64,000 bases of DNA from UBA2882 sp045542735 (GTDB lineage Bacteria > Bacillota > Clostridia > Lachnospirales > Lachnospiraceae). Positions 52,859-61,520 of the stretch are shown here, piece by piece. The position numbers and the translations under genes are program-made. The DNA is taken from the NCBI GenBank assembly GCA_045542735.1, contig JAZQLQ010000021.1, positions 62,001 to 126,000 on the forward strand, given 5' to 3'. The first letter of the stretch is position 1; each line of letters starts with the position of its first letter. The notes under the pieces were generated by a model. It was not told where the DNA came from, ran no database searches, and saw only the letters and a list, made by a program, of their open reading frames with translations.

Positions 52859-53589
52859 AAAAACGCTACCATTTACTGGATGGCATTCGTGGCTTAGTAT
52901 TGGTCAGTATGATTTTATATCATGCAAGTTGGAATCTGGTATACATATATGGCCTGGATTGGGATTGGTATAGGGGAGTGTGGGCGCATCTCTGGCAACA
53001 GAGTATCTGCTGGACCTTTATTCTCTTATCAGGATTCTGTTGGTCTATGGGTGGCAAACATCTGAAAAGAGGATTGCTGGTCTTTGGTGGAGGGGCGCTG
53101 GTTACAGTAGTCACACTTTTGGTTATGCCGCAAACCCGTGTTTTGTTTGGTGTGTTGACATTCATAGGGTCCTGCATGTTGTTGATGATTCCGCTTTGCA
53201 AGTGGTTTGAGCGGATAAAACCGGAGATAGGTATTACTGTCAGTATGTTACTGTTTATCCTGACCGGTAATATCAATGATGGATATCTGGGCTCTGGAGA
53301 TTGTAATATTCTAAAACTACCGAGGGTATTATATTGTAATTTGTTTACTACCTACCTGGGATTTCCGGAACCGGCTTTCTTTTCCACAGACTATTTTCCG
53401 TTGATGCCATGGTTATTTCTGTTTGTGACCGGTTATTTTATGTATCGCATATTTATCCATAAAGGTATTTTGCAAAAGAAGATTTTTCAAAAGAACATTC
53501 CTTTTTTCGCATTTTTGGGTAAACATTCACTTTTGATTTATTTGCTCCATCAACCTCTTTTATATGTGGGAATGGAACTGCTGTTATAA
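52855..53589 (+). CDS. DUF1624 membrane acyltransferase-like protein
   Basis: The 244-residue protein has about seven helices and the start LLDGIRGLVLVSMILYHASWN, matching the heparan-alpha-glucosaminide acetyltransferase-like (DUF1624) family with its conserved His in loop 1. It would transfer acetyl groups across the membrane to a surface sugar. It is co-translated with the HD-GYP-like gene, so the latter may regulate it. Confidence 0.85.
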   Translation: MKKRYHLLDGIRGLVLVSMILYHASWNLVYIYGLDWDWYRGVWAHLWQQSICWTFILLSGFCWSMGGKHLKRGLLVFGGGALVTVVTLLVMPQTRVLFGVLTFIGSCMLLMIPLCKWFERIKPEIGITVSMLLFILTGNINDGYLGSGDCNILKLPRVLYCNLFTTYLGFPEPAFFSTDYFPLMPWLFLFVTGYFMYRIFIHKGILQKKIFQKNIPFFAFLGKHSLLIYLLHQPLLYVGMELLL

Positions 53590-53597
53590 AGAAATAT

Positions 53598-53643
53598 AAA
53601 AGTGCCCATAGCGCTATAAAGTTGCGCCGTTGGCACTTTTTAA
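53598..53643 (+). terminator. Terminator after the DUF1624 gene
   Basis: AAAAGTGCC pairs with GGCACTTTT, with an inner AGCGC/GCGCC stem, and a T-run ends at 53641. Confidence 0.82.
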
Positions 53644-53721
53644 TTGCTTGTGAAATGCATATATATCGTTTAAAATAGAGATATCTTTATGACTACTTGA
53701 AACTATGCAAGGGGGAGAAAT

Positions 53722-55332
53722 ATGAACATACAATGTCCCAAGTGCGGAGGTGCGGTTGTATTTGATCCGCAATCCGGAAAGATGAAATGTAAATCTTGTG
53801 AAGGAGAAACATCCAGAAGTGATTTTTCTACCTTAGAGGGCAGAAGAGATGAAGAAATGGGTATGTTTGAAGAGGATGAAATCTTTGGAACTATGCCGAC
53901 CTATTCAGCAAAGCCCAAAACAGAAGCTGGTGGTGGCATGCCTACATATTCGCCGCGTAAAAAAGCGGAAGCAACCATAGAAGCGGCAGTTGGAGGAGGC
54001 TTGCCTACATATAAAGTAAACAAGACACCTGAACCGGAAGTGACTGTAGAACAAGAAGCGGTTGCGGATTCGGTCGCAGATAACATTGGTTTGCCTACGT
54101 ATTCTGTGGGAAATGATGTAGAAGTAGGAGGTTTGCCTACGTATTCCGCCAAAAAAAGTGCAGAAGTGGGTGAGACACCAACTTTTTTGGAAACAAACAA
54201 TGCGCAAGTGGAGGGCAGGGTTGACGGTGCCTCTCTTTTTGCAAACGCACCTCTCTTTGCAGATGAAGATAATCCGCTGTATGCTGCAGACGAAGAGTAT
54301 ATGGAAATGAATCTCTATCATTGTTCGTCCTGTGGTGCGGATTTGGTAGTAGGCGGTACACAGGCTTCCACATTTTGTAGTTACTGTGGTGCGCCCAGTA
54401 TTGTGTTTGAGCGTGTATCAAAAGAGGTTCGTCCCAAAAAGATTATTCCGTTTAAGTTGACAGAGGAGCAGGCATTAAAATGTATCCGTGACCGTTTTGA
54501 AGATGGTGGATACATTCCCAAAAGTATCCGTGAATTGTCAGTTGACAAGGTTCGAGCTATTTACATACCGTATTGGTTGTATTCAAGTTATATCCGTAGA
54601 AAGATGACAGTACATGTAACTACAGATGATGACGGAAGCTTTGATTATTACAGAGATGCATCTTGTAATTACGAACGTATTACTATGGATGCCTCTTTAA
54701 AATTAAATAATGAGATGTCCCGCAGATTAGAGCCTTTCTATATGAATGAATTGGAAGACTTCGATGTGGCATATTTGTCCGGCTTTTATGCGGATACCTA
54801 TGATGTACCCAAGGATGCAGTGGCAAGTGAAGTACAGGGACGCTGTGCGGATTTCTTGGATAAACATATTCTGCAAACATGCCATCATGTCAATTATAAT
54901 GAACAGATGGAGAAAATGTATGGTTTAAAAAACTATAAAAAACAGGATGTACAAGAAGAATACCGGGTGGAAGATATAGAGTATGCACTTCTTCCGGCGT
55001 ATTTTGTAAATCTCAAATATGAGAGCGGCAGACAGTTGGTTATTGTCAATGGACAGACCGGTAAAGTTATCGGCAATCTTCCGGCAGAAAAAGGACAGAT
55101 TACCCGCAGATTTATTAAAAATGCCTTGATTTCTTGTGCCCTCAATATATTCGTGAGTACGCTGGCTTTCTATGGCGGAGGAAATTTGCTTATGTTGCTG
55201 CTCCTTTTGCTACTGGCTGATGGATTTGGCGTGGCAGGTGGTTTGATTACCTATAACAGATACAAGCGTGGATTGCAACGCTTGGCATCAGCCAATATGT
55301 CTTCGTATGTCAATAAGAGGGGGGATTTATAA
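53722..55332 (+). CDS. Zinc-ribbon protein with repeated PTY motif and C-terminal helices
   Basis: The 536-residue protein opens with a zinc ribbon (CPKCGG...CKSCEG, residues 5-26). A low-complexity stretch (about 55-165) holds six copies of a [G]xPTY/F motif: GTMPTYS, GGMPTYS, GGLPTYK, GLPTYS, GGLPTYS and GETPTF. A second ribbon follows (CSSCG...CSYCG near 200-222) and a long domain with RAIYIPYWLYSS. Two membrane helices are near 470-505. The start has AAGGGGGAG upstream and the stop overlaps the next ATG. The family of the second ribbon domain is known but without assigned function. Confidence 0.8.
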   Translation: MNIQCPKCGGAVVFDPQSGKMKCKSCEGETSRSDFSTLEGRRDEEMGMFEEDEIFGTMPTYSAKPKTEAGGGMPTYSPRKKAEATIEAAVGGGLPTYKVNKTPEPEVTVEQEAVADSVADNIGLPTYSVGNDVEVGGLPTYSAKKSAEVGETPTFLETNNAQVEGRVDGASLFANAPLFADEDNPLYAADEEYMEMNLYHCSSCGADLVVGGTQASTFCSYCGAPSIVFERVSKEVRPKKIIPFKLTEEQALKCIRDRFEDGGYIPKSIRELSVDKVRAIYIPYWLYSSYIRRKMTVHVTTDDDGSFDYYRDASCNYERITMDASLKLNNEMSRRLEPFYMNELEDFDVAYLSGFYADTYDVPKDAVASEVQGRCADFLDKHILQTCHHVNYNEQMEKMYGLKNYKKQDVQEEYRVEDIEYALLPAYFVNLKYESGRQLVIVNGQTGKVIGNLPAEKGQITRRFIKNALISCALNIFVSTLAFYGGGNLLMLLLLLLLADGFGVAGGLITYNRYKRGLQRLASANMSSYVNKRGDL

Positions 55333-55577
55333 TGAGTATCATAATAGGAAGTGTTGTTGGACTTATTTTAGGATTAATCGGTGCGTGGGGGTTTACACTG
55401 TACGGCATTGCACAATCCAATATTGTTGGAAAAAATGAAGGTAACGCAATGGATTTTATGAATGAAAACGATTCTGTTCAGATTCATGAACAACGTGATG
55501 AAAAGGTAATCATCGGAGTAACCGGAGCGAAACGTGTAGATGTCAATACTTATCGTGGCGGCAGATACCGTTATTAG
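55332..55577 (+). CDS. Small membrane protein in the zinc-ribbon cluster
   Basis: The 81-residue protein has one N-terminal helix (about 4-24) and a polar tail ending GGRYRY. Its ATG overlaps the previous stop by one base and the next gene starts 16 bases later, so the three genes form one operon. No family recognised. Confidence 0.6.
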   Translation: MSIIIGSVVGLILGLIGAWGFTLYGIAQSNIVGKNEGNAMDFMNENDSVQIHEQRDEKVIIGVTGAKRVDVNTYRGGRYRY

Positions 55578-55593
55578 AGGGAGGAAATCGGAT

Positions 55594-56265
55594 ATGAATT
55601 GTTCAAATTGTGGAAAAGTACATGATGGATACCGATGCCCTTATTGCGGTACCTTTGAACTGGAAACGGAAGGGGGAGCGAAGAGAAAAGGTTCTCTGTA
55701 TAAAAAACAGCGGATGAGAGCCGGACGGAGACAATGGCCTGCGTATATTTTCTTTGGTGCGTTTGTAATCGGATGGTTTGCTCTTGTAGCAACTGCGGTG
55801 TTTTCAGGTGCTGATATGAACCAAACGTTTGTTGTAACGGATTCACCGTTTGCAGGTATGGGAAATGTAGATGATTTTAATGGAAGGCCGGTGACAAATA
55901 ACGAATATCTGACTATTACACCTAAAAGTCTGAAGGTAAATAAGGACGGAGATGTGATTGCTGTCGTAAGTGTAGAAAATACAAGTTCAGAAACGGTAGG
56001 AATGTCTGTTTATGGTGTGACGAAGGGTAGTGGGTCATCAGAATATGTTGCAGAAATGGAAGATGGACCGACAGTAGTATTTGAACCGGGAGAAAAAAAG
56101 AAGGTAACGGTAATTGTGCGTGCTGCAGAATTGGATGCGAATGAAGTTGCAGATTTAACGACACCACGTTTTCGGTATCATACATATATTTATGGTGACA
56201 ATATGAATGCAGAGCAACTGGAAGGTGTTCAGGCGTTTTCTATCAACGGAAAAATTGAAAGATAA
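55594..56265 (+). CDS. Zinc-ribbon membrane protein with beta-sandwich tail
   Basis: The start at 55594 (223 residues) has AGGGAGG upstream. An earlier ATG at 55540 lies inside the previous gene. Residues 2-18 are a ribbon (CSNCG...CPYCG), one helix follows (about 48-70), and the C-terminal part has beta-strand pattern (SLKVNKDGDVIAVVSVENTS) ending VQAFSINGK. The ribbon would be cytoplasmic and the sandwich outside. Role unknown. Confidence 0.78.
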   Translation: MNCSNCGKVHDGYRCPYCGTFELETEGGAKRKGSLYKKQRMRAGRRQWPAYIFFGAFVIGWFALVATAVFSGADMNQTFVVTDSPFAGMGNVDDFNGRPVTNNEYLTITPKSLKVNKDGDVIAVVSVENTSSETVGMSVYGVTKGSGSSEYVAEMEDGPTVVFEPGEKKKVTVIVRAAELDANEVADLTTPRFRYHTYIYGDNMNAEQLEGVQAFSINGKIER

Positions 56266-56318
56266 TCACAATAAAAGTTGAAGAGTTATATTTTGCTATA
56301 TTTGGCAACTTATGTATC

Positions 56319-56360
56319 AAATCAGGCAACTTGCGTTTTGCGCACTTGCCTGATTTTTTT
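56319..56360 (+). terminator. Terminator after the zinc-ribbon cluster
   Basis: AATCAGGCAA (56320-56329) and TTGCCTGATT (56346-56355), with an inner TTGCG/CGCA stem, form a hairpin followed by T-run. It separates the cluster from the LytTR unit. Confidence 0.88.
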
Positions 56361-56399
56361 ATCCGTGTTATCTTCCAAACAGGAAGGGAGAGATAGAGT

Positions 56400-56837
56400 T
56401 TGAAAATTTCAATTCAAGTAGATGAAAATATAAAAGATACAGAAATTAATATTTCTTGCAATACTTTGTCGCCGGACGTCGAAAAGATTGTCGCGACGTT
56501 ACGGATGCTGGATCGGCAATTGATGGTGCTTAGAGAAGGAGAAACGTATTTTCTTGATGTATCACAGATTGTTTATATTGAGGCAATAGAAAGAAAAACC
56601 TTTGTATATACCACAGATTGTTATTATGAATCCAAGTTGAAATTGTATGAGGTAGAGGAACAGCTTTGCAGGGGCGGATTCTTTCGGGCGAGTAAGTCTT
56701 GTATCGTGCAACTTCGTAAGATTAAGTCATTGAAAAATGATGTAGACCGAAAAATAAGGCTAACTCTGGAAAATGGAGAACAGATTATGGTTTCCAGACA
56801 ATATGCGGATGAATTGAAGAAGCGATTGGGGGTATAG
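56400..56837 (+). CDS. LytTR-domain transcriptional regulator
   Basis: The 145-residue protein starts at a TTG behind GGAAGGGAG. The C-terminal 100 residues form the LytTR DNA-binding domain (EGETYFLDVSQIVYIEAIERKT, FRASKSCIVQLRKIKSL). It has no receiver domain. The next gene is DUF3021, which is its usual membrane partner and may act as its inhibitor. An ABC transporter follows. Confidence 0.92.
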   Translation: MKISIQVDENIKDTEINISCNTLSPDVEKIVATLRMLDRQLMVLREGETYFLDVSQIVYIEAIERKTFVYTTDCYYESKLKLYEVEEQLCRGGFFRASKSCIVQLRKIKSLKNDVDRKIRLTLENGEQIMVSRQYADELKKRLGV

Positions 56838-56839
56838 AA

Positions 56840-57310
56840 ATGGAAAGAGAAAAAACGATTTTTGATTATATAGGTCAGGTATTTGTGATATTTGGCGGAA
56901 CAATTGTGATACTGAATGTATTCTGCTTGTTTTTTGGAGAAAGCGCACAGAACTTTTCAACCATGTTTTCAATGGGAAGTGAAGGCCTGAGCGTGGCGAC
57001 TATGATGCAGTTTTTGTTGGTGTCGGTGCTTATCACTTTTTGGAGATTTTTGTTTTTTACGGATAAGATTATAAAAAATCTTTCATTGGTAATACGTACA
57101 ACAGGAATGTTTATATCGGTAGTAATGACAATTGTTGTATTTGTTATTTTATTTGGTTGGTTTCCCATTGGCTTTTGGCAGGCATGGCTGGGATTTTTTG
57201 TTAGTTTTCTTATCAGTGTAGCTGCTAGTGTAGGAGTATCCGTCTTAAAGGAAAAAGCAGAAGATGAGAAGATGGCGAAGGCTTTGGCGAGATTAAAAGA
57301 AGAACTGTAA
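56840..57310 (+). CDS. DUF3021 membrane protein, partner of LytTR
   Basis: The 156-residue protein has four helices (about 10-30, 52-70, 85-105, 112-135) and a charged C-terminal tail, as in DUF3021. It starts 2 bases after the LytTR stop. In known cases this protein holds the LytTR regulator inactive at the membrane. Confidence 0.88.
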   Translation: MEREKTIFDYIGQVFVIFGGTIVILNVFCLFFGESAQNFSTMFSMGSEGLSVATMMQFLLVSVLITFWRFLFFTDKIIKNLSLVIRTTGMFISVVMTIVVFVILFGWFPIGFWQAWLGFFVSFLISVAASVGVSVLKEKAEDEKMAKALARLKEEL

Positions 57311-57326
57311 GTGAGGTAGAACAGTG

Positions 57327-58175
57327 ATGGATAATGCAATTCAAACCAAAGATTTGGTTCACTATTTTGGAGAACGATTAATCCTGGATCGGATTAATTT
57401 ACAAATTGAAAAAGGAGAAATCTTTGGATTACTTGGGCCTTCCGGTGCCGGGAAAACTACCTTGATTAAGATTCTGACCGGGCAGTTAAAACCCACAGGG
57501 GGGATGGCAAGCGTCATGGGAAAGCATGCAGGCGCATTAAGTGGCAACGATTACAGCCGCATCGGAATTATGATGGATAACTTTGGGTTGTATGACAGGT
57601 TGAGTTGTTATGATAATCTGAAACTTTTTGCAAAGATTCACAATCAGTCTATGGAAAAGATTGATAAAGTTTTGCAAAAAGTTGGATTAGCAGAGGCTAA
57701 CAAAACGGCGGCTATGAATTTATCAAAAGGTATGAGGAATCGTTTGCTTTTTGCAAGGGCGTTACTTTCTGAGCCGGATATTCTCTTTTTGGATGAGCCG
57801 ACCAGTGGTTTAGACCCTGCAGCAACCGAAGAAATTCATAAGTTGATCGAAAATGAAAAAGCCAGAGGTGCGACAATCTTTTTGACGACGCATAATATGG
57901 TAGAAGCATCTAAACTATGTGACCACATTTCGTTATTAAATGAGGGAAACATTGTGGAATATGGGAATCCGACTGAGATTTGTCGCAGATACAATCATCA
58001 GAAAAAGATTTTGTTGCATTTAAAAGATGGGATGGATGTGGAAATGCCAAATGACTGTACGGCAGCAGTTAAAATGTCCGAATATCTGGAAAAGGAAATG
58101 GTTGAAACCATTCACTCTACAGAGCCTGATTTGGAAACCGTATTTATGGAGCTGACAGGGAGGAAGTTTGATTAG
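57327..58175 (+). CDS. ABC transporter ATP-binding protein
   Basis: The 282-residue protein has Walker A GPSGAGKTT near residue 38, signature LSKGMRNRL near 134, Walker B ILFLDEPTSGLD and the switch His TTHN. The last 70 residues are a short extra domain. It works with the permease at 58176 and is controlled with LytTR. A GTG at 57324 is an alternative start. Confidence 0.95.
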   Translation: MDNAIQTKDLVHYFGERLILDRINLQIEKGEIFGLLGPSGAGKTTLIKILTGQLKPTGGMASVMGKHAGALSGNDYSRIGIMMDNFGLYDRLSCYDNLKLFAKIHNQSMEKIDKVLQKVGLAEANKTAAMNLSKGMRNRLLFARALLSEPDILFLDEPTSGLDPAATEEIHKLIENEKARGATIFLTTHNMVEASKLCDHISLLNEGNIVEYGNPTEICRRYNHQKKILLHLKDGMDVEMPNDCTAAVKMSEYLEKEMVETIHSTEPDLETVFMELTGRKFD

Positions 58176-58868
58176 ATGAAAAATATAATGGCTATTTTAG
58201 AAAAACAAGTGAAGGATACAATCAAAAATAAGACAGTATTTATCCAATTTGTCATGTTTCCTGCTTTGACATTGATTATGGAAAATGCTGTAAAAATTCA
58301 AGGGATGCCGGAACATTTTTTCACAAATCTGTTTGTCGTTATGTATATAGGTATGGCACCGCTTACTGCGATGGCAGCCATTATTTCTGAAGAAAAGGAA
58401 AAGAATACGTTGCGGGCACTCTTGATGGCAGATGTAAAACCGGCACAATACTTAATTGGAGTGGGTGTCTATATCTTTGCGATTTGTATGGTTGGCGCTT
58501 CTGTGATTGGTTTAGGAGGTGGCTATGAAGGGTATGATTTGGCGAGATTCTTGGGGATCGTGGCAATGGGAATTGTAGTATCCATGTTATTGGGAGCGGC
58601 TATTGGTACTTGGAGCAAAAATCAAATGTCTGCAACTTCCCTTACAGTGCCGGTGATGATGCTGTTTTCTTTTTTGCCTATGCTGTCTATGTTTAATGAG
58701 ACAATAAAAAAGATTGCACGATTTGCATATTCCCAGCAAATTTCCCTTTGGATTAATCAAGCGGAAAATACACAGTGGAGTATAGAACAGCCGGCGGTTA
58801 TTTTGGTAAATGTGGCAGTTGCATTGATATTGTTTGTCTATGCATATCGAAAGGTTGGATTGGAGTAA
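58176..58868 (+). CDS. ABC transporter permease (ABC-2 type)
   Basis: The 230-residue protein has six predicted helices with LGAAIGTWSKNQMSATSLTVP in the second half, as in ABC-2 permeases. It begins right after the ATPase stop. Together they form an export system controlled by LytTR, often for antibiotics or peptides. Substrate unknown. Confidence 0.9.
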   Translation: MKNIMAILEKQVKDTIKNKTVFIQFVMFPALTLIMENAVKIQGMPEHFFTNLFVVMYIGMAPLTAMAAIISEEKEKNTLRALLMADVKPAQYLIGVGVYIFAICMVGASVIGLGGGYEGYDLARFLGIVAMGIVVSMLLGAAIGTWSKNQMSATSLTVPVMMLFSFLPMLSMFNETIKKIARFAYSQQISLWINQAENTQWSIEQPAVILVNVAVALILFVYAYRKVGLE

Positions 58869-58887
58869 TATTCGAGAAGTAAAATAA

Positions 58888-58919
58888 AAAGGAACATCGC
58901 ATGTGCGGTGTTCCTTTGG
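58888..58919. terminator. Bidirectional terminator between ABC permease and pseudopilin genes
   Basis: AAAGGAACA(T)CGCA and TGCGGTGTTCCTTT pair with one mismatch at 58888-58917. A and T runs lie on both sides. Confidence 0.8.
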
Positions 58920-58922
58920 TGT

Positions 58923-59438
58923 TTAACGGATAACAATACATTCACCGATGTCATTGGGGTCAGTGGATTCGTTGGAACGATCCTTTTTACCGGTTTTATC
59001 AGTAGTACTAATCCACATAACCAATGGATTTTTTAATCCTCCCTGACGTGAAATATAAATATGACAATCGGAAGCGTGGCTGGATTTAATCTTTGCTTCA
59101 TAGGTTGCTTGCTCCAGACTGTCCCAACCCAAAGTGTTCATGACTTCTTCTGCCAGCTTATTGTCTGCAGGAGTCATTAAATCTTCCAGAGTGCAGGTGC
59201 CGGTAGAAAAACTGTTAACCAATTCGATAACCTCAGGATCATTACAAATATCCGGATCCATAGAAGCATAGGTGACAGCTTTGTAAATAGAGTCCAATAA
59301 CTGTTGGTCAGATGATATATTGGCTTTTTCCACATATTTAATCATTACGGGTGTCAAAACACCGATTAAGATGCCCATAATCGCAATGACAATAATCAAT
59401 TCGACAAGTGAAAAGCCCAGATTACTTTCTTTTTTCAT
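58923..59438 (-). CDS. Type IV pilin-like protein
   Basis: The start at 59438 (171 residues) has GAGGGAAAT upstream. The N-terminus GFSLVELIIVIAIMGILIGVL is a class-A prepilin signal, cleaved before Phe by a prepilin peptidase, with Glu at +5. The rest has the pilin layout with paired Cys (about Cys78 and Cys95). No pilus genes lie nearby. Confidence 0.9.
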   Translation of the reverse strand: MKKESNLGFSLVELIIVIAIMGILIGVLTPVMIKYVEKANISSDQQLLDSIYKAVTYASMDPDICNDPEVIELVNSFSTGTCTLEDLMTPADNKLAEEVMNTLGWDSLEQATYEAKIKSSHASDCHIYISRQGGLKNPLVMWISTTDKTGKKDRSNESTDPNDIGECIVIR

Positions 59439-59625
59439 AGCATTTCCCTCAATAAAAATCCCCTTCAATGGTACCGGAGAACTATATATCTCCACAATTT
59501 CAGAATACCAGAGTCATACATGAAAAGCAACCGAAAAACTATCTAAAAATTTCTGTTCATTCTTAGCGAAATATATTATAATAAATAAGTTAATATGTAC
59601 ACTGGGATTCCAGAGGGGAAGAATC

Positions 59626-61473
59626 ATGAAGAAAAGAACGTTTAGAGAAAAATGGCAATATTGGTTTGATAATATTATGTCCAAGGGAACCATTGCGTTA
59701 ATTGGATTATTGTTTGTTATTACGTTGATTATTGTGGTAATTGCGGGGACAATAACTTTACTGGTAGGCGCAGAAGGTAATCTGTTAATTCAGTTTTGGG
59801 ATAGTGCCATGCATGTTTTGGATCCGGGTACCATCACGGCAGATACTCTGGACAATATTCCCTATATTATTGTGATGTTTGTGACCACCATTTGTGGATT
59901 GATGGTGACCAGTGTATTGGTCGGTATCATTACAACCGGTTTTGAGCAGAAATTAAAGGAACTCCGCAAAGGTAAATCTACGGTCTTAGAAGAAAGACAC
60001 ACAGTTATTCTTGGTTTCAATGATAATGTATATACTTTGTTAAATGAGTTGATTGAAGCTAATTCCAATCATAAAAACCAGTGTGTGGTTGTGGTTGGCA
60101 CACAGGAAAAAGAAGACATGGAAGAGGCTATCCATGCCCGCATTTCTGATTTTAAGACAACCCATGTTATTTGCAGAAGCGGTTCCTTGTCCGAAGCACA
60201 TATTTTGGAGCGGTGCTCTGTGGAGCGTAGCCGTTCAGTTATTGTAAATGTTTATGATGATGCAGAAGCCATTAAGGTGATTTTATCTGTGACGACATAT
60301 CTGAAAGATAAAGAGTTACTGGTAGAGGATTTGTATATTACTGCGGCAATCCAGGATGAACAAAATGTGGAAGCGGCCAGAATTGCCGGTGAAGGAAGAG
60401 CTGAGGTTATCTATGCCAGTGATGCGATTTCAAGGATTATAGCACACACATGCCGTCAGCCCGGCCTTTCCAATGTGTTGGTAGAGTTGTTTGACTATGA
60501 CGGTGATGAACTATATTTTGAGACAATTCCTGAGTTATATGGAAAGACTTTGCACGATACATTAAATATGTTTTCCAAAGCTGTTGTTTTTGGCTTTCGC
60601 GATGATGATGGTCCCCATATGAATCCGCCTATGGACACGGTTATGAAAGAGGGAGACCAGATTATTTTATTGGAAGATGATGATGGTTCCTTTGAATTGG
60701 GCGATAAAGATGTTGTGATTCAGGAAGAGTTGATTGTAAAAGATGCAGAGGAAAAGGCTTTGCAGAAGGAGCATCTGTTGGTTCTTGGTTGCAACAATAT
60801 GATTGGACGTATTTTGCAGGAATATGATTGCTATGTGGCAAAAGGAACAAAGGTAACCGTTGTTTATCCGGAGCAATTAGAGTTTGATGAGTCCCTTTAT
60901 GGTAATATTGTGATTGAACAGGTGCTTGGTGCAGGAACCAACCGCAAATTGTTGGAAGAGATGCTGACTGTGGATGTAGATGATATTTTGATTTTAAGTA
61001 GTGATAATATGGATCCGGAAGAAGCAGATTCTGAGACGTTGTTGCAATTAATTTTCTTAAAAGACATTGCGCAGAAACGACAAACACATTTTACCATTAC
61101 CAGCGAGATGCGAAAGAGTAATAATCAGCGGTTGGCAGCAGAAGCGAGAGTAGAGGATTTTGTTATCGGTTCCAATATCATTAACCTGATTATGACACAG
61201 GTAGCAGAAAATAGAGAACTGACTGCTTTGTTTGAGGATATTTTGGATGAAGACGGTTCGGAAATTTATATGAAGCCGGCTTCACTTTATGTGAAACTCG
61301 GTCAGCCTGTGAATTTTTATACCGTGACAGAGAGTGCGTCAAGAAGAGGACATATTGCTGTTGGTTATAAATTAGTGCGCGATGGAGAAACTGAGATTGT
61401 GACCAATCCGGAGAAATCTGAAGAAGTTGTATTTGAAGAAGCGGATTATATGATTGTGATCGCTGAAGATTAG
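59626..61473 (+). CDS. CASTOR/POLLUX-type ion channel subunit
   Basis: The 615-residue protein has two N-terminal helices (about 20-45 and 80-105) and a pore-like segment WDSAMHVLDPGT. Two RCK-like domains follow (VILGFNDNVYTLLNELI near residue 130, HLLVLGCNNMIGRILQEY near 385). This matches the CASTOR/POLLUX family of cation channels. Known plant members pass ions across the nuclear envelope. The bacterial role is not clear. The start has GAGGGGAAG upstream. Confidence 0.85.
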   Translation: MKKRTFREKWQYWFDNIMSKGTIALIGLLFVITLIIVVIAGTITLLVGAEGNLLIQFWDSAMHVLDPGTITADTLDNIPYIIVMFVTTICGLMVTSVLVGIITTGFEQKLKELRKGKSTVLEERHTVILGFNDNVYTLLNELIEANSNHKNQCVVVVGTQEKEDMEEAIHARISDFKTTHVICRSGSLSEAHILERCSVERSRSVIVNVYDDAEAIKVILSVTTYLKDKELLVEDLYITAAIQDEQNVEAARIAGEGRAEVIYASDAISRIIAHTCRQPGLSNVLVELFDYDGDELYFETIPELYGKTLHDTLNMFSKAVVFGFRDDDGPHMNPPMDTVMKEGDQIILLEDDDGSFELGDKDVVIQEELIVKDAEEKALQKEHLLVLGCNNMIGRILQEYDCYVAKGTKVTVVYPEQLEFDESLYGNIVIEQVLGAGTNRKLLEEMLTVDVDDILILSSDNMDPEEADSETLLQLIFLKDIAQKRQTHFTITSEMRKSNNQRLAAEARVEDFVIGSNIINLIMTQVAENRELTALFEDILDEDGSEIYMKPASLYVKLGQPVNFYTVTESASRRGHIAVGYKLVRDGETEIVTNPEKSEEVVFEEADYMIVIAED

Positions 61474-61520
61474 TAGTATTATAGATTGTTAATAAAAAGC
61501 AAACAACAGAGGTAATATAC

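Noticed and set aside
53901..54321. Antisense frames in the PTY-repeat region
   Set aside because: They are mirror frames of the repeated coding segment, with no ribosome site or protein family.
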